Shown in pieces: positions 37,614 through 50,890 of a stretch of DNA of 64,000 nucleotides. The notes beneath the pieces are model-generated. The model did not search any database and was not told the origin of the DNA. It worked only from the letters and a program-made list of their open reading frames with translations. A program made the position numbers and the translations under genes. The stretch covers positions 1,612,001 to 1,676,000 of the forward strand of contig JARFXM010000011.1 of the NCBI GenBank assembly GCA_029532625.1, in the 5' to 3' direction. This DNA is from Lomentospora prolificans. Taxonomy: Eukaryota > Ascomycota > Sordariomycetes > Microascales > Microascaceae. The first letter of the stretch is position 1, and each line of letters begins with the position of its first letter.

Positions 37614-38449
37614 TGATGCTTAAATGTTGGCCACGTTCCTGTTCCATCCCTTACTTAGTAGTACCGTGGCCGCTTTCGCCACAAGTAGTCCTCCCGTTCT
37701 CCTTCGGAACATGACGAGCTAATGGCATGCATCGTCATTAGTAGTCCCTCCCGTTATGGCAAGATGAACCAAAATTAAATAAATAAATGATGGGATAAAA
37801 ACTAACACAGAAACGTGGAAGAAACCCCTAGATATGACTGAATAACTGCCGTTAGCGCAATAATCCTAGAAAAGCTTCAAGAATATCCAAGGTGATTCAT
37901 GCAATCCATATTATAACCCAGGTCACCATCTCATCACGTTCCACCCATACTTCTCTTTCGAGGGGGTTCTCGTTTCCCTTCCCTGCTTCCAAAGCACGCA
38001 CACTCTTGTCATAGTGAGTGGATAAGGTCGCAACAATCGGCCCGCTGATAGCAGTCAGACCTAGGCTGGTTCGTCAAAATTCTTCAATCCACGCCCCCCT
38101 CGGGGTTAATGATTAGAGAACGTGCTGTGCCCCTATCACACTTTACATTGTGATCTTATAAGGAGTTTCAGGGGGGTGGCAGAGGAAAGAGCCGATGATA
38201 TCCCAGGGAAACCAGACGGGAGGACGGGGAGAAACGAATCTGTTCATAACCGGAACCGGGACAAGGACTAGGGCAGCCCTCGTACCTCGCTAACAATTTT
38301 ATTTTTCCCTTTCAAACTGTGGCTTGATCCTTCATATGTAATATTGTGACTCTGCCTGCATTTAGAAACGGAAGCAGGAGACTCACGGCTCTTTGTCTCT
38401 CCTTGGGAGGTGTTGTCGGTGGTGGCCGCTGCTGTGGTTGGATCCATGT

Positions 38450-38469
38450 AAAAAAAAAAAAAAAAAAAA
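38450..38469. repeat. A20 homopolymer
   Basis: An unbroken run of 20 A in intergenic DNA. No source transcript is recognisable upstream. Confidence 0.95.
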
Positions 38470-38811
38470 TGAACAAGGAAAAAGAGCGATGAAATACCGT
38501 GCCAATAAACATCGGATCCCCACGGGAGCAGGCGCCTGTCATCCACCCCGTCCCATCCCCGTCCGCAGTTCTTGGAGGTTGAAAAGGGAAAGGGAAACAA
38601 AGGTAATGACGTGGCTAGGGTTTATTCGGGCTAACTTGAGCTCGGCTTCGCGAACCCATGAGAAAAGGTGAAGCATTTGTGTGATGGTCGGAATCCATGT
38701 CTTCAAAAAGGCGCCCTTCGCATCTGGTCATGTTGTGTAATGCACCCTACTGCAATCCGGCCTCCTCATTCTGTTCTGGAACCGTCACAAGTTCATTTAA
38801 GGCAAAGATAG

Positions 38812-38838
38812 AAAAAAAAAAAAAAAAAAAAAAAAAAA
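38812..38838. repeat. A27 homopolymer
   Basis: An unbroken run of 27 A. It lies about 340 bases after the A20 run; the DNA between the two shows no repeat or coding motif I recognise. Confidence 0.95.
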
Positions 38839-39460
38839 CTGCTTGCAAGAAAGGGGTAGCAAACGTACGCAGCCCGATGGGCAGTCGGCCGACGAGTTGT
38901 CGGCGACGGACGGGAATGGCGTTACCGTTGGGCCCATCCCCTTCTCCATCCCTATTTCTTTGGGCCTGCAGTCGCCTCTCGAACTTACATGCAGCCTTAG
39001 GACGGACGAATGCGGCGCGGGGCGCCCTGCCAACTGTGACCCTGTGCTACATTGTTTCAAGCATGGCCGAGGCGAGGGAAAGTCCAGTAGATCATCACAT
39101 ATAGTACCCACAATACACAACTGCAGGTTTCTCGTAGTAAATGACAGAAAATTGATACGAACCAAACCTATGGCAAAGGATTGACGCTTATTCTGTCTCT
39201 CGTATCAGCGCGGAGGGAAAAAAGGAATCCGGTTCCGTAACTCCGTCAGGATTTCGAATTCCATCAGCAGACCGGGGTCTGGCCAGTTATTTTTATTCCC
39301 TTCCACCATCTCTTTGTTAGCACAAATGGATGAAACAAGAATCGGGCTAAATAGAACGTCATAGGGTTGAGCCTCGCCAGGTGAAGAAGAAGAAAACAAG
39401 CCCAATGACCTTCTCTCCCGGAGAAGACGATTTACGGGTGTGTTGCCATGCTCGGTTCAT

Positions 39461-39484
39461 CAGTCCCAGTCCCAGTCCCAGTCT
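39461..39484. repeat. CAGTCC microsatellite, nearly four copies
   Basis: The 6-bp unit CAGTCC is repeated three times, with a fourth copy differing at its last base. Confidence 0.9.
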
Positions 39485-42400
39485 GAATCCATCCAGCGAA
39501 GCGGGCGGATGGGCCCGCACAGTTTGGGGAATCACTAATGGCACTTGAGAAAGCCCAGGATCGCTGTAACACGTACCCCTGCCGGGCTGTGCTGTGCGAA
39601 TGCATGAGACAGACCAAATACACAAGGAGGAACGGGAGAAATCCGCCCACTATTAGAAAAAAGGACTATTTGCTGTATGAGGGTGGTGACCGGGTGCGCG
39701 CTCTCGGCTTTTCTTTTATCTTTCTTTTTTTCTTTTCGCTTGTGGGTTGGTTATCTTCTTTTCCCTCTGCGACATGCTTGGCGTGCCTCGTCCGTCCTTC
39801 ACACAAGGAAAGAGTCACTGAAAACGAGGTGCCTATTCATCTCCTGGTGCTTAGCATCCATGGATAGTTAACGCCGTCCTAGACAAAGCAACCGTCGCAC
39901 CTATATAAACGGTCGCCGCTGGGTTACAGGCTGATACCTCGGAGTTTTCCACCAAATGAGCTCAAGACGTTCAATCAAAATGGATGTCGGTGTTGGCCAG
40001 CGCATTGGAAGGATTGTCAGGGAGACTCGACCGCTTTTCCCGCCTTTCTGCAGCCACCCCGGCGGCAAAACGCGGAGGGGAGGGAATGCGAAGAGAAAAT
40101 AGGGGGCGGAACGTGAAGTCCAAGGTGTCCAAGCGGGAGGCGTGAGACCAGTGGAGCACGGAGTGAATGAAAGAGCGGCCGAAGAGAGACATTTTAACAC
40201 TGAGATTTCACAACGGAGTGTTCTGTCCGCTGTCCGCCCAGAGTGGTTTGATGACTCACCCAAGACACTCGACAGGAACAAGAGACCGACGACGAACAAC
40301 CGGGAGTGGGGCCCGAGTCGAAAGCGGTCGACAGGAGCCTTAAGAGTATACTCGGGAAGAAAAAAGAAAAGAAAGAATAACAGTACCTCCGGAGGAGGAC
40401 TCCCGGCCGAGGAAAGCGGAACAAAGCGAAGGTGAGAGGGTCGGGGGTGAGGGCGGAAGCTGGGCAATAATTACTAGAAAGAGCAGGAGCGCAATATCAT
40501 CATGACCTATTATGGCTATTCTCTTCAAGGATCTGCCCCCAATCTGCAGGTGAGACAGGTTAGTGATTCACCACGCGTATTTTCTTTTTCTCACCGCCTG
40601 AATCCAACAAAATTACGAGATCCTCACTTCTTCTCTGTCAACAGTTTTTGTAAATATAATTGTCCCTGATCTCATCGCGGCAAGCAGTAATGGGCCTATT
40701 GAAAACAAACCTAGAGCAGAGAAGCCAAGAAGCCGAACCAAGAACTGACAAATTAGATCCATCCACGATCAGATCGGCTGTCCACGTCCTTTTGCTGGGA
40801 AACGAAACGGCCGAAAAAAATTTTTCCTTTCACTTTTCCGTATACTTTCCCCTCTGAAGAAGTCGATCCCAAGCACAGGCCATGGTACTAAGGCGTCTAT
40901 TCTTTCGTAAGTTGCAGCCCGGCTTGCGTACGTTGTAAAATGCATCCTGATTGAGCTGACCTACCAACGGCACAAAGCTTACAGTTGCTTGCGCCTCAAA
41001 ATCTGCCCCGGTCGTTCTTTCTCTCTCTATTTTTTTTTCCCAATCTACTGAAGCACAACAGTCTCGGATCCACGCTGAAGTTGGCGCCGTTAACGGGTTG
41101 CTCGCTGATCCTCCCGCCCTTCCCCCTCCTCCAAAATAATAAATAATAGAAATAAAATAAAAACCTCACTTGTGTGCATGTACCTCTCTTTCTTCCGTCT
41201 TCGCTCCAAGCAAGATCAACGGAGAATGTGTGGGACCGTTTCTCGTCCAGCTACCGGCTCTCAGCGCGCGTTTGACGCATGCTCCAAAGAGTGGCCGGTG
41301 GTCATATGACCCTGCTTCAATGCCAGTTTATCGGCCCCATCTGCCAGGATCGGGCGAGGAACGAAGGGCAAGGGTCAGTGGGGTCTAGGGGTGTGGTTAA
41401 TCTGGAGAGGTATCCGTAGCTCGACGGGTGCGGTACGGTGTGCCCTATGGTTGGTGTAGCCTGTGTCTGGCCGGCGTTCCTTGTCGCTGGGATTGGGTAT
41501 TACTCCGTGCTGGGGGACTGCAGGGTACCTCTCTGCTAACGTCCAACAGTCACAGGTACAGCATGCCAAGTATCCGCGTTCTGGGATATGAATAATAAAC
41601 AAGCAGCCCCTGCTTTTTTCTGTTCGTCCCAACGCCATGAGATCCAATCCAGCTTTTGAGGCACATGGGAGCAAGCAGAAAACGCCGGATCGCCTTCCAT
41701 GCTCCTCCATCCAAATGACCTTTGTTAGTGCAACTTCGGGCATCGCCTTTGCATTATCGCTCGGTCACAGTGCAATCCCAATGGGCCTGTTCCCCTCATA
41801 TCCTCTGCATCAATACCACTCGGCCTCAAGACATAACGCAGCTAGACCCTACTAGCACACCGCCGGTGCCCCATCGACGTCATGCCACCGAGCAGTGCTC
41901 CTGTGAGAAGCAGCATTAAAGGTTGTCATGGAACGCTGACAGGTGACAGTCGCCAGGTATAGTACATCCGTTGGGGAGAAAAGACAAGACCCAGGTACAC
42001 TCATGGTACCCTTGTAGTGTAGCACTCCAGGGAGTGACTCCGTAAAAATCCCACACACGTTGACAAGGGTTCCTCACGGAAGTATAGTACGTGCCGCCCT
42101 TCCGATAAGGCAACTCCCGTCCTTGCCGCCTGGACTCGGGGCAGGGGAAGGGTAAAATACCGGAAGGGGAAAGGGGGAAAGGCAAGCGCCTTCAGTCCAT
42201 ATTAAACAAGGAGCGAAAAGGGGCACTGAGGAGTGGCTGGCGGCAGTCCGAGCTGGCCATAACCACCCATTGAGGGGACCTGCCCAAACAACGCAAGGAA
42301 GTTATAGAACACTCGACACGGAGAGGGGGAAAGACGAAGAAGAAGGAACACGAGAGAACGAAACAGAAGCACCTACACTGCAGACGAGTCCAAATACAAT

Positions 42401-44400
42401 TGAGGCTATCCCCGGTCAAGCTCCTGATCAATTCATTTTAATTGATGCGAAGAGACCGCGAAGGACAGAGTGGTGGTGGGGGGCCAGCTCCTCACGCACA
42501 CTGTTGTTCCCAGACGCGCTTCGCGTTACTCCATAGAGATTTGTGCATGTGCGCAGGCTGTACGGCGACCCGATCATTGGCCTTGCTTCTGGCCAACCAG
42601 AGAACCTGGTTCAGCTACAAACCACAAAGAAAGGCGCTGAACCTTCAAGCCCAGGATCGTCTAATCAGTATTCCCAGGCCGCTTGGTCACCACAGTGCAC
42701 TCGGGCAACTCGGGGCATCTCGCTGCGATGTCAGGCGCACGTTCCTGACCGCCAAAACCTTTTGAGGCGGCCAGCTCGGGCCAACCGAATGTATCCAGCT
42801 ACAGAATTGCATTTAGCTCGTTTGGAATTTTGTTATATGCCGCCTGCCTTCTTGCACTGCGTCCGCCTAGGGTTGGGCGCGCGATGCACTTGCGCTTCGT
42901 AACGGTCCAAGGTGAGCAAGGGATCGGAGTAGAGCCCATGACCAACATGCGTGGTGCAGTTGATGGCCTCTGGACCAATCGGTCCTGCCGCCTGCCGTCT
43001 TTCTGCCACTGTGACCTGGAACAACTGGCGCTGCCGTTGTCGGGCACATTTGAACAAGCAATCGGGTAACAGGCTTTCCATCCCATGTCCCTGCCTCTTG
43101 CAACCCGTCCGGATCGGGGAAACCTACACCAATGGGGAATGACTCGACATAGTACCCACTGTCATCGACGGTTGCCTTGGCATATTGGTACTTGAGGTGC
43201 ACATGCTCTCTCGTGATGCAAGATGCCAACTCCACGCCCGAGAAGAGCCCGACCAAGAATTAGAGTGTTTGTGCCTTTGCGGGATGCATGCGACCCATAA
43301 TTTGCCCTCTTAGCCACCTCCTCTCAAACGCTTAACTCCGGACATGACCTGATGGAGTGAGTTCCAGACCCAATGGGTATTCTGCAACTAAAAAAGGCGC
43401 CTTGGCCCTAGTCACGATATGCGAAGGTGAACGAGTTGGCTGCCTGTCTGGGCTAGCCCAATCGCATCATATACACATCGCCAGCTCCGCATCTGCTTGA
43501 GATATGCGGGACATTGCAAGACAAACCTAGTGAGGGCCGCACAGGAAGCAAGATGGAGGCAGGATGGACCCGCCACTCTGCGAGGGAACAGGAAGAGAGG
43601 AACAGAAGAGGTGGGCTAATTTTTAAGCGGCCGCCCGGGGACTCGCCCGGTGGGCCCTGAACCGCAATCTACAATCTACCACGTGGCCACCGAAGAGGTC
43701 ATGTCGTCGACCGAGAGGCGTGCGGTGCAATTTCTTTCCAAGAACAGATGCGGAAGGGCGGAAAGGGAGGCACTCACGGTTTGTGGCTTGCATGCTTTCT
43801 ATTTTGCCCCCTTCCTCCATCGTTCCTTCCTAAGCGCCGTCTATCTACTTTGTCGCAATACCATTAGGCGGTGATGGAGCGGGGTGGATGTGGGTGATAC
43901 GCAGAAGGTGGTCGCAGGCTCGGTCTCCCTCCCTTGTTAAGAAGGGAAAGACGTGCTTTAGTGGCACACGCTCCTGAAAGGGCGCACGAAACGGAGCAAT
44001 GGGAAATGAGTGTTTCCGCAATCCGGCGTTGTAGTTACGGGGGATGGGCAAAATCAAGAGGCGGGCTTTTTTATGTCGGCTTCGCATTATGCGTAATTTT
44101 TGACCTGTTGCTTTTTTGGCGAGCGAATCTGCAAATAGCCTCACTTTTTTCTTCGCTTTGATGCGGGACGCCCTTTTTTTTGCCCGCCAGGATTGCGACG
44201 TCGAGCCGCAGACCACAAACCGGAAACGGTTTACCACCGTGGCCACCCGTCAGCACCGATTAGCGCAGCCAGTCCAAACGCTCATAGCTCGACTATGCTA
44301 CATCTCACAGGAGGAAAGCCTGAATAAGGTCTTACCTGCCCCGGGTTTGCCTGCCCATGAGTCACTCGTGGCCACTAATATGGAATGTTGATGCCCCGAG

Positions 44401-45430
44401 GTTCGCATCAATAGCCCAATGTTCTCCTACAGATTTAAACTCTAATCCACTAGTCCCAGATTGACCGCAAAACCAGCTCCGATTAGCTTAGTAGATTGCC
44501 CCTGGGACGCAGTTAGGGACCCATACCTGCGCACGTCTGATATCAAGGAGACGAAGGATGAGCGATCAAGCCGACCTCCTGAAGCGACGATGTCGCAGAC
44601 CCGGCCAAAGTCAACTAGACTTTACGGCCATCAAAGCTTCCATGGGACCAACGGGGCCGTACGAACCGCGGCCATTGGGTTCGCGAACCACAATCGAACG
44701 TCTTACGAGAAGTTTGGATATGGTGGGTTCGCCAGTTTTGCGCTGATATCTGTTAGCACCCGCCCGCCTCGCTGTCAGGCGACAGCTAAAAGGCTACGGG
44801 TGTGTAATGCCCGACCGAGAGGGATGGTGGCTTAGGCACCCGCCCGTCGTTCTCACGGATCCTGGGCCTCTTCCGACGCTGCTGATTGCCTACACCGCCT
44901 GGGCCGGTCCGAGCGATCGATGGACTAGTTAGAGGCCTGTGGCCATCATACAAATCGCGTACCCCTTAACTTCGCGTGCTTCTTTGGACAACGGCAAGGA
45001 CTTTACACCATGACCCATGATTAAGCTTGCGTCAGGATAGGCCGCTACAAAAGGTTGAATAAAGTGGCATGTATAGCCCCGATCACATATGTCTCGGAGC
45101 TTTGCGAGGTGGCAAGTAGGTTCAATGGGGCGTGGGAGGCGTGAATTGGAGAGGGTACTATAAAGTTACCCGTAGCTATTTTTACGTCCTGGAAATCTTA
45201 AAATTGCTCTTCAGCCCGTCCTGCGGGCGGGGAGAGATGGTATAGTAGTATTAAGGAACTTAAATGCCACCAGATTAAGGAGGGCTGAGGTTATCGCCTC
45301 TACCGACCAAGCAGGAATCCCAACCATCCTTTTCTTGAACGACGGAGTACTTATTGCCCGAAGCCTCAAGCTAGGGGCTATTCGTCTAACGATTGACGTA
45401 ACTAGTTGGATCACATTTATCAGGGACTAG
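44401..45430 (+). other. Coding-like remnants
   Basis: A 62-codon ATG frame at 44558-44746 includes a GPTGPYEPRP segment. A second frame, open from about 45176 to 45429, contains AGIPTILFLNDGVLIARS and has no ATG. Both read like protein, but they sit in different frames with stops between and no splice sites that rescue them. The opposite strand of the second is also open. They may be pieces of a dead gene; the family is unknown to me. Confidence 0.25.
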
Positions 45431-48400
45431 CAATAACGTGAACACCCTCGCCAGTCCGAGAGTACGGCGTTACATATCAGGATGCTCTCGGCACCCGGAA
45501 GCCCTAGCTTAGTCGAGAAACAAACTAGGTAACCGCATGATCATATGATTAATGAGAATAGTGGTCAGAGGAAAGTAAAGAAATGGCTAGGAAGGAATCT
45601 GGATGAGTGGGAATACAAACGACTAAGACTTAGTATGAGTGGAATTTGGGGAATGGGGATCATCCTGGCAACCTCTGTTCCGAGTCCTGAACTAAAAAAA
45701 AAAACCGCCGGATTCGTGAAGACCAATATAACAAATTCGTAGCCCCTTCGCTCCAAGGTAAAGGGACTCCCTCCATCTCCTTCCCGGAAAACTGGAGCCT
45801 AGTTCTGCAAGATGTCGCGAGAATAGGCCTGGGATCCTGAAATCCAATGTGCACTTCACGTCACACGTTATGATTATTTGTCCGTTCGAATGTCCCTAGG
45901 ACTTCTCTTTAACGCGCCATGTCCCGTGGCAAATTGCGGAGACGACCCGACCCATTTTAGACTCGAGACTGCTCTAGTCTAGCGTCTTAGTTGACGACAA
46001 GGCGCTGTGTGGTGGGATTACAGTGAAATACCGTCCCGGCGGTAGAAGCTAGCCGGGAGAGGAAGTCCCAGTTTCGGAGACTCCGGCTACTAGTGCTTGA
46101 GTAGGCGAGGGAGAATGTAAAGGAAAAGCCAAAACAGCGTATTTCACTCGATGGTGTCAAGGTTATCCGGCACGAGGGTAACTCTCGCGCCAGCTGATTT
46201 TCCGTTCCTTTCGCTCAACCCCCTCGGTGATTTTGTATTAGTACGTTGGGTTTGTAGGCTAGCTCCATCGGGCAACCCAAGCTTCTATTGGTTCATGACT
46301 AAAGCTTTCTCAGCTCGCCCCTCCCCCCTTTTTCATATGTCGGATGGGAGGCAGTAGTATGTCTGTACCAGTAGAAGGATCGGTAGATTCCTTGTTCCTT
46401 TCAGGCGAGCTCAGGTCCACGGCTGGCAATAGGGCCCTGGCCCAATGTATCCTCTACCGGGTAGTTGAGCGGCTAGGCTCCTATCGAGAGCGCAAGTGCA
46501 CACTTAAAACATGTATAATAGCCGGAGAATGAAGAAGGATTGACTGACCACCAAGGGAGATGCTAAGACGAATACAAAAGCTAGGTCTGGCCCATTGAGT
46601 TGACGACATGAGATGGAAAGGATATAAGGAGAGCCAAGATTTGGCATGGTTACTGAGATGGGCGAGATGCTTTTGAGTTCGCCGACGACATGGGCACGCT
46701 TCTGCCATCAAACACGAAAAAGAGCAGCGGGTTGGGTGAGCGAGGTTCAAGGGCGGGGGTCAGAGGGGGATTGGCGGTCAGGGGGGTGGGACAGCGATGT
46801 CGTCTTAGGGCGTTGATTGGTTAGGATGTCGACTATAGCGGTCACGTCTGGGTTCACGTGAGTGATTTTTCATGCGAGGAAGCAAAAACGGGGACGCACC
46901 AAGCCTGTGCATTCCCGTGCTTCCCGCCCAACAGCCCCAATTTTTATTTTTATTTTTTTTTTTCCCCTCTGTTTTCATTTCTTTTTCCTCTTGACGAGAA
47001 GTACTGTTTTTGGCCCCCTTTTCCTTCTCCATTTTATTTGTGGACAGCCGGTCTCGGATTTCTTGAGTCCAAACCTAATCGAGGAAGATATTCGAGTGAC
47101 ACCTTAGGAAGGACAACTTACCCTAGAATATTAGTATTGGGGCTCCATGTTTATGTTTGCCCTGTTATTTTGCCAGGTCCTTTTATTTTGCCCTTCACTC
47201 TTGTTCCCTTTTGGGTGTGTCAGCATTCGCGTTCCCTCCTATCTTTGAATAAATCTTTAAAGTTGATCTTGTATAGCTGCGTAGAAAGGATTAGGATGGT
47301 CCGCCATAACCTGCCTCGTCATCGGGCTTTTCGCACCATTGAGGTGGTCTTCCGGGGAGCCATTGTCCAGCCACCACTGACGCATCCGTCCCTGAACCTC
47401 ACTGGACATCCAACAATGTGATACGAGAAAAAAAAGATTTTTTTTTCTCCGCCGATTACATCCTTCTTGCCTACCAGCTTCAGGATTGCCTTTTACTCTT
47501 ATCAATTATTCATTTCCTTCGGAGCGACATGCTGTTGGGGGTGTGTGAACGGAGAAGCGGTGAGCCTAAGGACATGGATGGGGGTTGGCAAAATTCGCTG
47601 GTCGGGAGAGCGAGGGGTGGGGTGCGCTTCCCCAACAATGCCCACTTTGGTCGCTCTTTTCCTTTTACTTTGGATCTTTCTTTTTCCTTGTCCCTTTGCT
47701 CTGGGTCGGTACCCTTGTCTGTCTATTCAGGACGCGCAATGAGTTCCTTTGTTTTCCCTTTCGCTCCTAGGAACCAAGGTGGCTGCCAGGAAACTCGTCG
47801 ATCCTGATCCTCACCTGTCTGCAATGCGGGGGGACGCACAACCTATATTCCACTCCTACCCTCTGTCACGCAGGACACGCTCTAGGCGTTTTTTATCAAG
47901 GGTCGCGAGCATGCAAAAGCAAAATTCTGAAGCGAAACTAGAAGCGCGACTGGACATCAAAGTATGCGGGAAAAAAAAATGAAGAGGACGAAAGCTGGCC
48001 TCCTCGGAAATGCATTGCCGCATCTCGTCAAAGGTCGATTGGCAGCAGGCACGAGGCGCACCCGCAACAAAAGCAAGAAGTCATCCTGTCAGATGGCCGC
48101 CACGTCGCAAGGAGGAAGAGGAAAAGTAGCACTATGCCCAGTCATTATGCACCGAGTCTGGGGTCACTTTTTGCTGGATGCGGGCTTGTGGGAGCACGCC
48201 CTCCTCGTTTCCCCCCTTTCTGCTCCTTCTACCCAACAGCCTTTCTACTTTCTTGGGCTTTTGACAATAGTGCCACCTGCCTAGTGATCCGCGCACTGTT
48301 TTCCCCGGCGGGGGGTAGAAAGGGTAGGCGGCTTGTGGGAAGATTGAGAAGGGGAGCCCAGGACCCAAAGTTCGACGATGTAGCGGCCTCTTCCGCGTCA

Positions 48401-48710
48401 TCCCTGAGCCTGCATGTAATCGGGACCCACATGGCGCGGCGGAAATACGGGAGAGTGTGAGTGTAGTTAGTGCAACAACCAAAGTACAGGATACAGACCG
48501 CTGTACAGTACAAGATGCCAGTGAAGCGCTGGATAACAGGTACATGGGGGCACAGTATGAATATCTCCGAGAAGGGTGCCCCTGGTCCAGCACCAACTTG
48601 GTCACTCCTCTCGAGGCGTGGCTTTTAACTTTGGAAGTAGCGCCTGCTGGAACCTCGCATCACTGGACCGGCGGCTCATTAGTCCGACCGTGATTCTAGG
48701 CGAACCTCAA

Positions 48711-48711
<1 letters not shown>
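45431..48711. other. Gene desert with T-rich tracts
   Basis: No gene is supported. T-rich stretches at 46938-46990 and 47425-47450 lengthen open frames such as 46858-47421 (plus, 187 codons from a non-ATG start) without giving recognisable domains. Confidence 0.4.

Positions 48712-48747
<36 letters not shown>
48712..48747. repeat. A36 homopolymer
   Basis: The longest homopolymer in the window, 36 uninterrupted A. It follows CGAACCTCAAC and precedes GAGGACGACGG. A retroposed poly(A) tail is possible, but no matching element body or target-site duplication was seen. Confidence 0.95.
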
Positions 48748-48753
<6 letters not shown>

Positions 48754-49600
48754 GACGGCCGTCGTTTGATTATTTTTCTTTCCCTGAGGAGTGCAAGAGG
48801 AAATAACATTCGACAAATTTACCAGTGCAAGATGGCTAGTTTCTGCTCTTGAGGGAGCAGCTGCCCCCACCGTCATGCTGAAAAATGTGCAGTATTGGCT
48901 TGCCGCTCCTGCTTCCCACACATCCTCTTGGGCCCAATCAAACGGGGCGATCTAAGGGTTACTTGTGCTCTGATGTAGTATCCATGCGAAGCGAGGACGG
49001 CTCAAATCGTCCACTTGCGCCTCGCTACTTAAGCATTACTTACTCTCAGGCAGGATGAAAAGCAGAGTGAAATGCACAGGTAGTGTCCACTCCGCGGAAG
49101 GGTCAATGCGTCAGAAGCCAGTCGAGGCAGAGAGGGGGCCGCGGGGATGCATCCTCTCTCTTGCAAGGGCCTGGAGCATTCTCGAGGTGAAAGCACACCC
49201 CTGAAGAGGAAGTATGAAAAGCAAGATACTACTTTATGGTGGATGGGACGGACCATTGAGGGGGATGTGTGCGAGTTACGATGTGGGAATTAAAATCTCT
49301 CCTAAAGATACCAACTTGTAAAGTAATAGGGGCCTGTAACCTTCGGGCCCGTGATGGGCGCGACTGATATTAATGTTAGTATAGAAAAGGTTGCGTGTGT
49401 ACCTTGGTATTCTTACCTCCTAATATTAGCCAGCTAGGTGAGCGGGATGACTACAGAATATAGCCAGCTATCGGGTCTAACCTCTAGTGAAGCGCGGTTT
49501 TAGCTTAGTTTTCTACCTTGGAAGCGGTCTACAGATAAGAAGCTGCGAAAAAAGCCAGCCTTAAAATTCGCCGAGAATTAATAGAATGAAGCAGAAATAG

Positions 49601-50890
49601 CCAGCGGCGATTGGGCTCTCCAGGCGGGTAGGCGAGCCACCCGACGGGTTCGCTCCAGTCCACGGGGCCAGCCCGACACCAGACGGGATTCATGTACACT
49701 AGTCAGAGCCTCTCGAGCGAAGCACGGTGCTACCAGGCTTGCTTGTCGCCCTTTGCGATGCCACAGTTACCTCAGTGCTCCCTACTACAAAGCCGGCCTT
49801 CATGGTTCGCCCCGAGTCTATGCGCCGAGCCGACGGGTACCAATCTATCAGTGGGGCCGTCATGCGGCCTGCTGGCCCGATCGCTGGGACGATCAACCTC
49901 GGACCAAACTGCTCGGAGAAGTTATAATTGTTAAATTCTGGTGTCTCGTGGAGCTTAATAAAATACCCACTGCCTAGAAATTACTACAGAGGCCGAGCAA
50001 GTTCTTCTCACGGAGGCAAAACGATTTTCGAGACTCTTGGTCCTTGTCAAGTGAGCTGAATTTCACACTAAAGGAAGGGTTATTTTACTTCCTCGGAAAA
50101 CAGAGCCGATCGTCGGGATTTCGCTTCTAATAATAGCTAGGAGTTAGCTGAAATGAGTGTTTTATTGGGTTAACTACCAAGGAAATAATTTAAGGGGAAA
50201 ACCATTTAGTATTAGCTGGCTTACGAATGCATATACAGCACGCCTAAGGTACCACCTACCTACCTCCCGATCTTCCCGCGCCAGCTAGACACAGTTTCTA
50301 CTTGTAGGAACGAACACTACTCGCCGCCTATGACGCTGGCCTTGCCATCGGAACAAACCTGATCGAGCCCCAAATAAGCCAGCAGTGGGGTTACATATTC
50401 TGCTTAAGCCGAACCGTGTGCTTCTCTTTACCGTCATTGTCAAGATGTAGCAGTCTTATCTCGTCAGGCAATTGATAAAACCTGGTATCTGGCTTCGAAT
50501 CGGACAGCCCCAAGTCTGCATGAAGCCTAGCTACTTAGTCACCCGTCGCAGCTCGGTTTATATTCCACTTATTGGGCGCATCAGCGTAGCTGGCGCGTGG
50601 GGACGTCCTGTCACACCGAGGGGCGATGTACAGGCTCACAAAGGCGCTAGAATAGGCTACGAGCTTTATGCGACAAGTGCACAACCCTCTCCCCCGCAGT
50701 GGCGATGTTGGATGAGAGACGACGAGGAAGTAATGGATCGATACGACAGCACCCGAGTTATACACAAGCCTATAGAGGATGACCGGAGATTGGAGATCGG
50801 TAAAGAATGTTCCGAGATTACCAGAAGGATACAAGTCGAGAGGTGCAAGATGGCTTGGCTACAGTCTACCATCGCTTCAGACATCTAGGT
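49601..50890 (+). other. Broken coding-like region
   Basis: Several plus-strand frames read like protein and are interrupted. One at 49727-49927 contains GYQSISGAVMRPAGPIAGT. One near 50322-50470 contains AYDAGLAIGTNLIEPQ. A 138-codon frame at 50472-50888 ends in a charged segment containing IHKPIEDDRRLEIG. The short, frame-switching pieces suggest a mutated relic of one or more fungal genes. I cannot identify the family with confidence. Confidence 0.3.

Larger units (their letters stand above)
31997..44400. other. Gene desert, middle part
   Basis: About 12.4 kb without a supportable gene. It holds the homopolymers, polypurine tract and hairpin listed separately. A minus-strand frame open across 42867-43256 contains HVHLKYQYAKATVDD and reads like protein, but it begins directly after a stop, has no ATG at its start and has no clear splice acceptor. 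A 122-codon ATG frame at 41375-41743 (minus) is within chance expectation for this much DNA. Confidence 0.4.

Noticed and set aside
39901..40467. 188-codon minus-strand open frame
   Set aside because: It is Pro/Ser/Phe-rich with a poly-Phe run from a purine-rich plus strand; it has no domain, and the TATATAAA at about 39902 lies on the wrong side for a minus-strand promoter.
41375..41743. 122-codon minus-strand ATG frame
   Set aside because: With three stops in 64 codons, a run this long has about a 0.3% chance per start, and a 30-kb region offers hundreds of starts. No motif is present.
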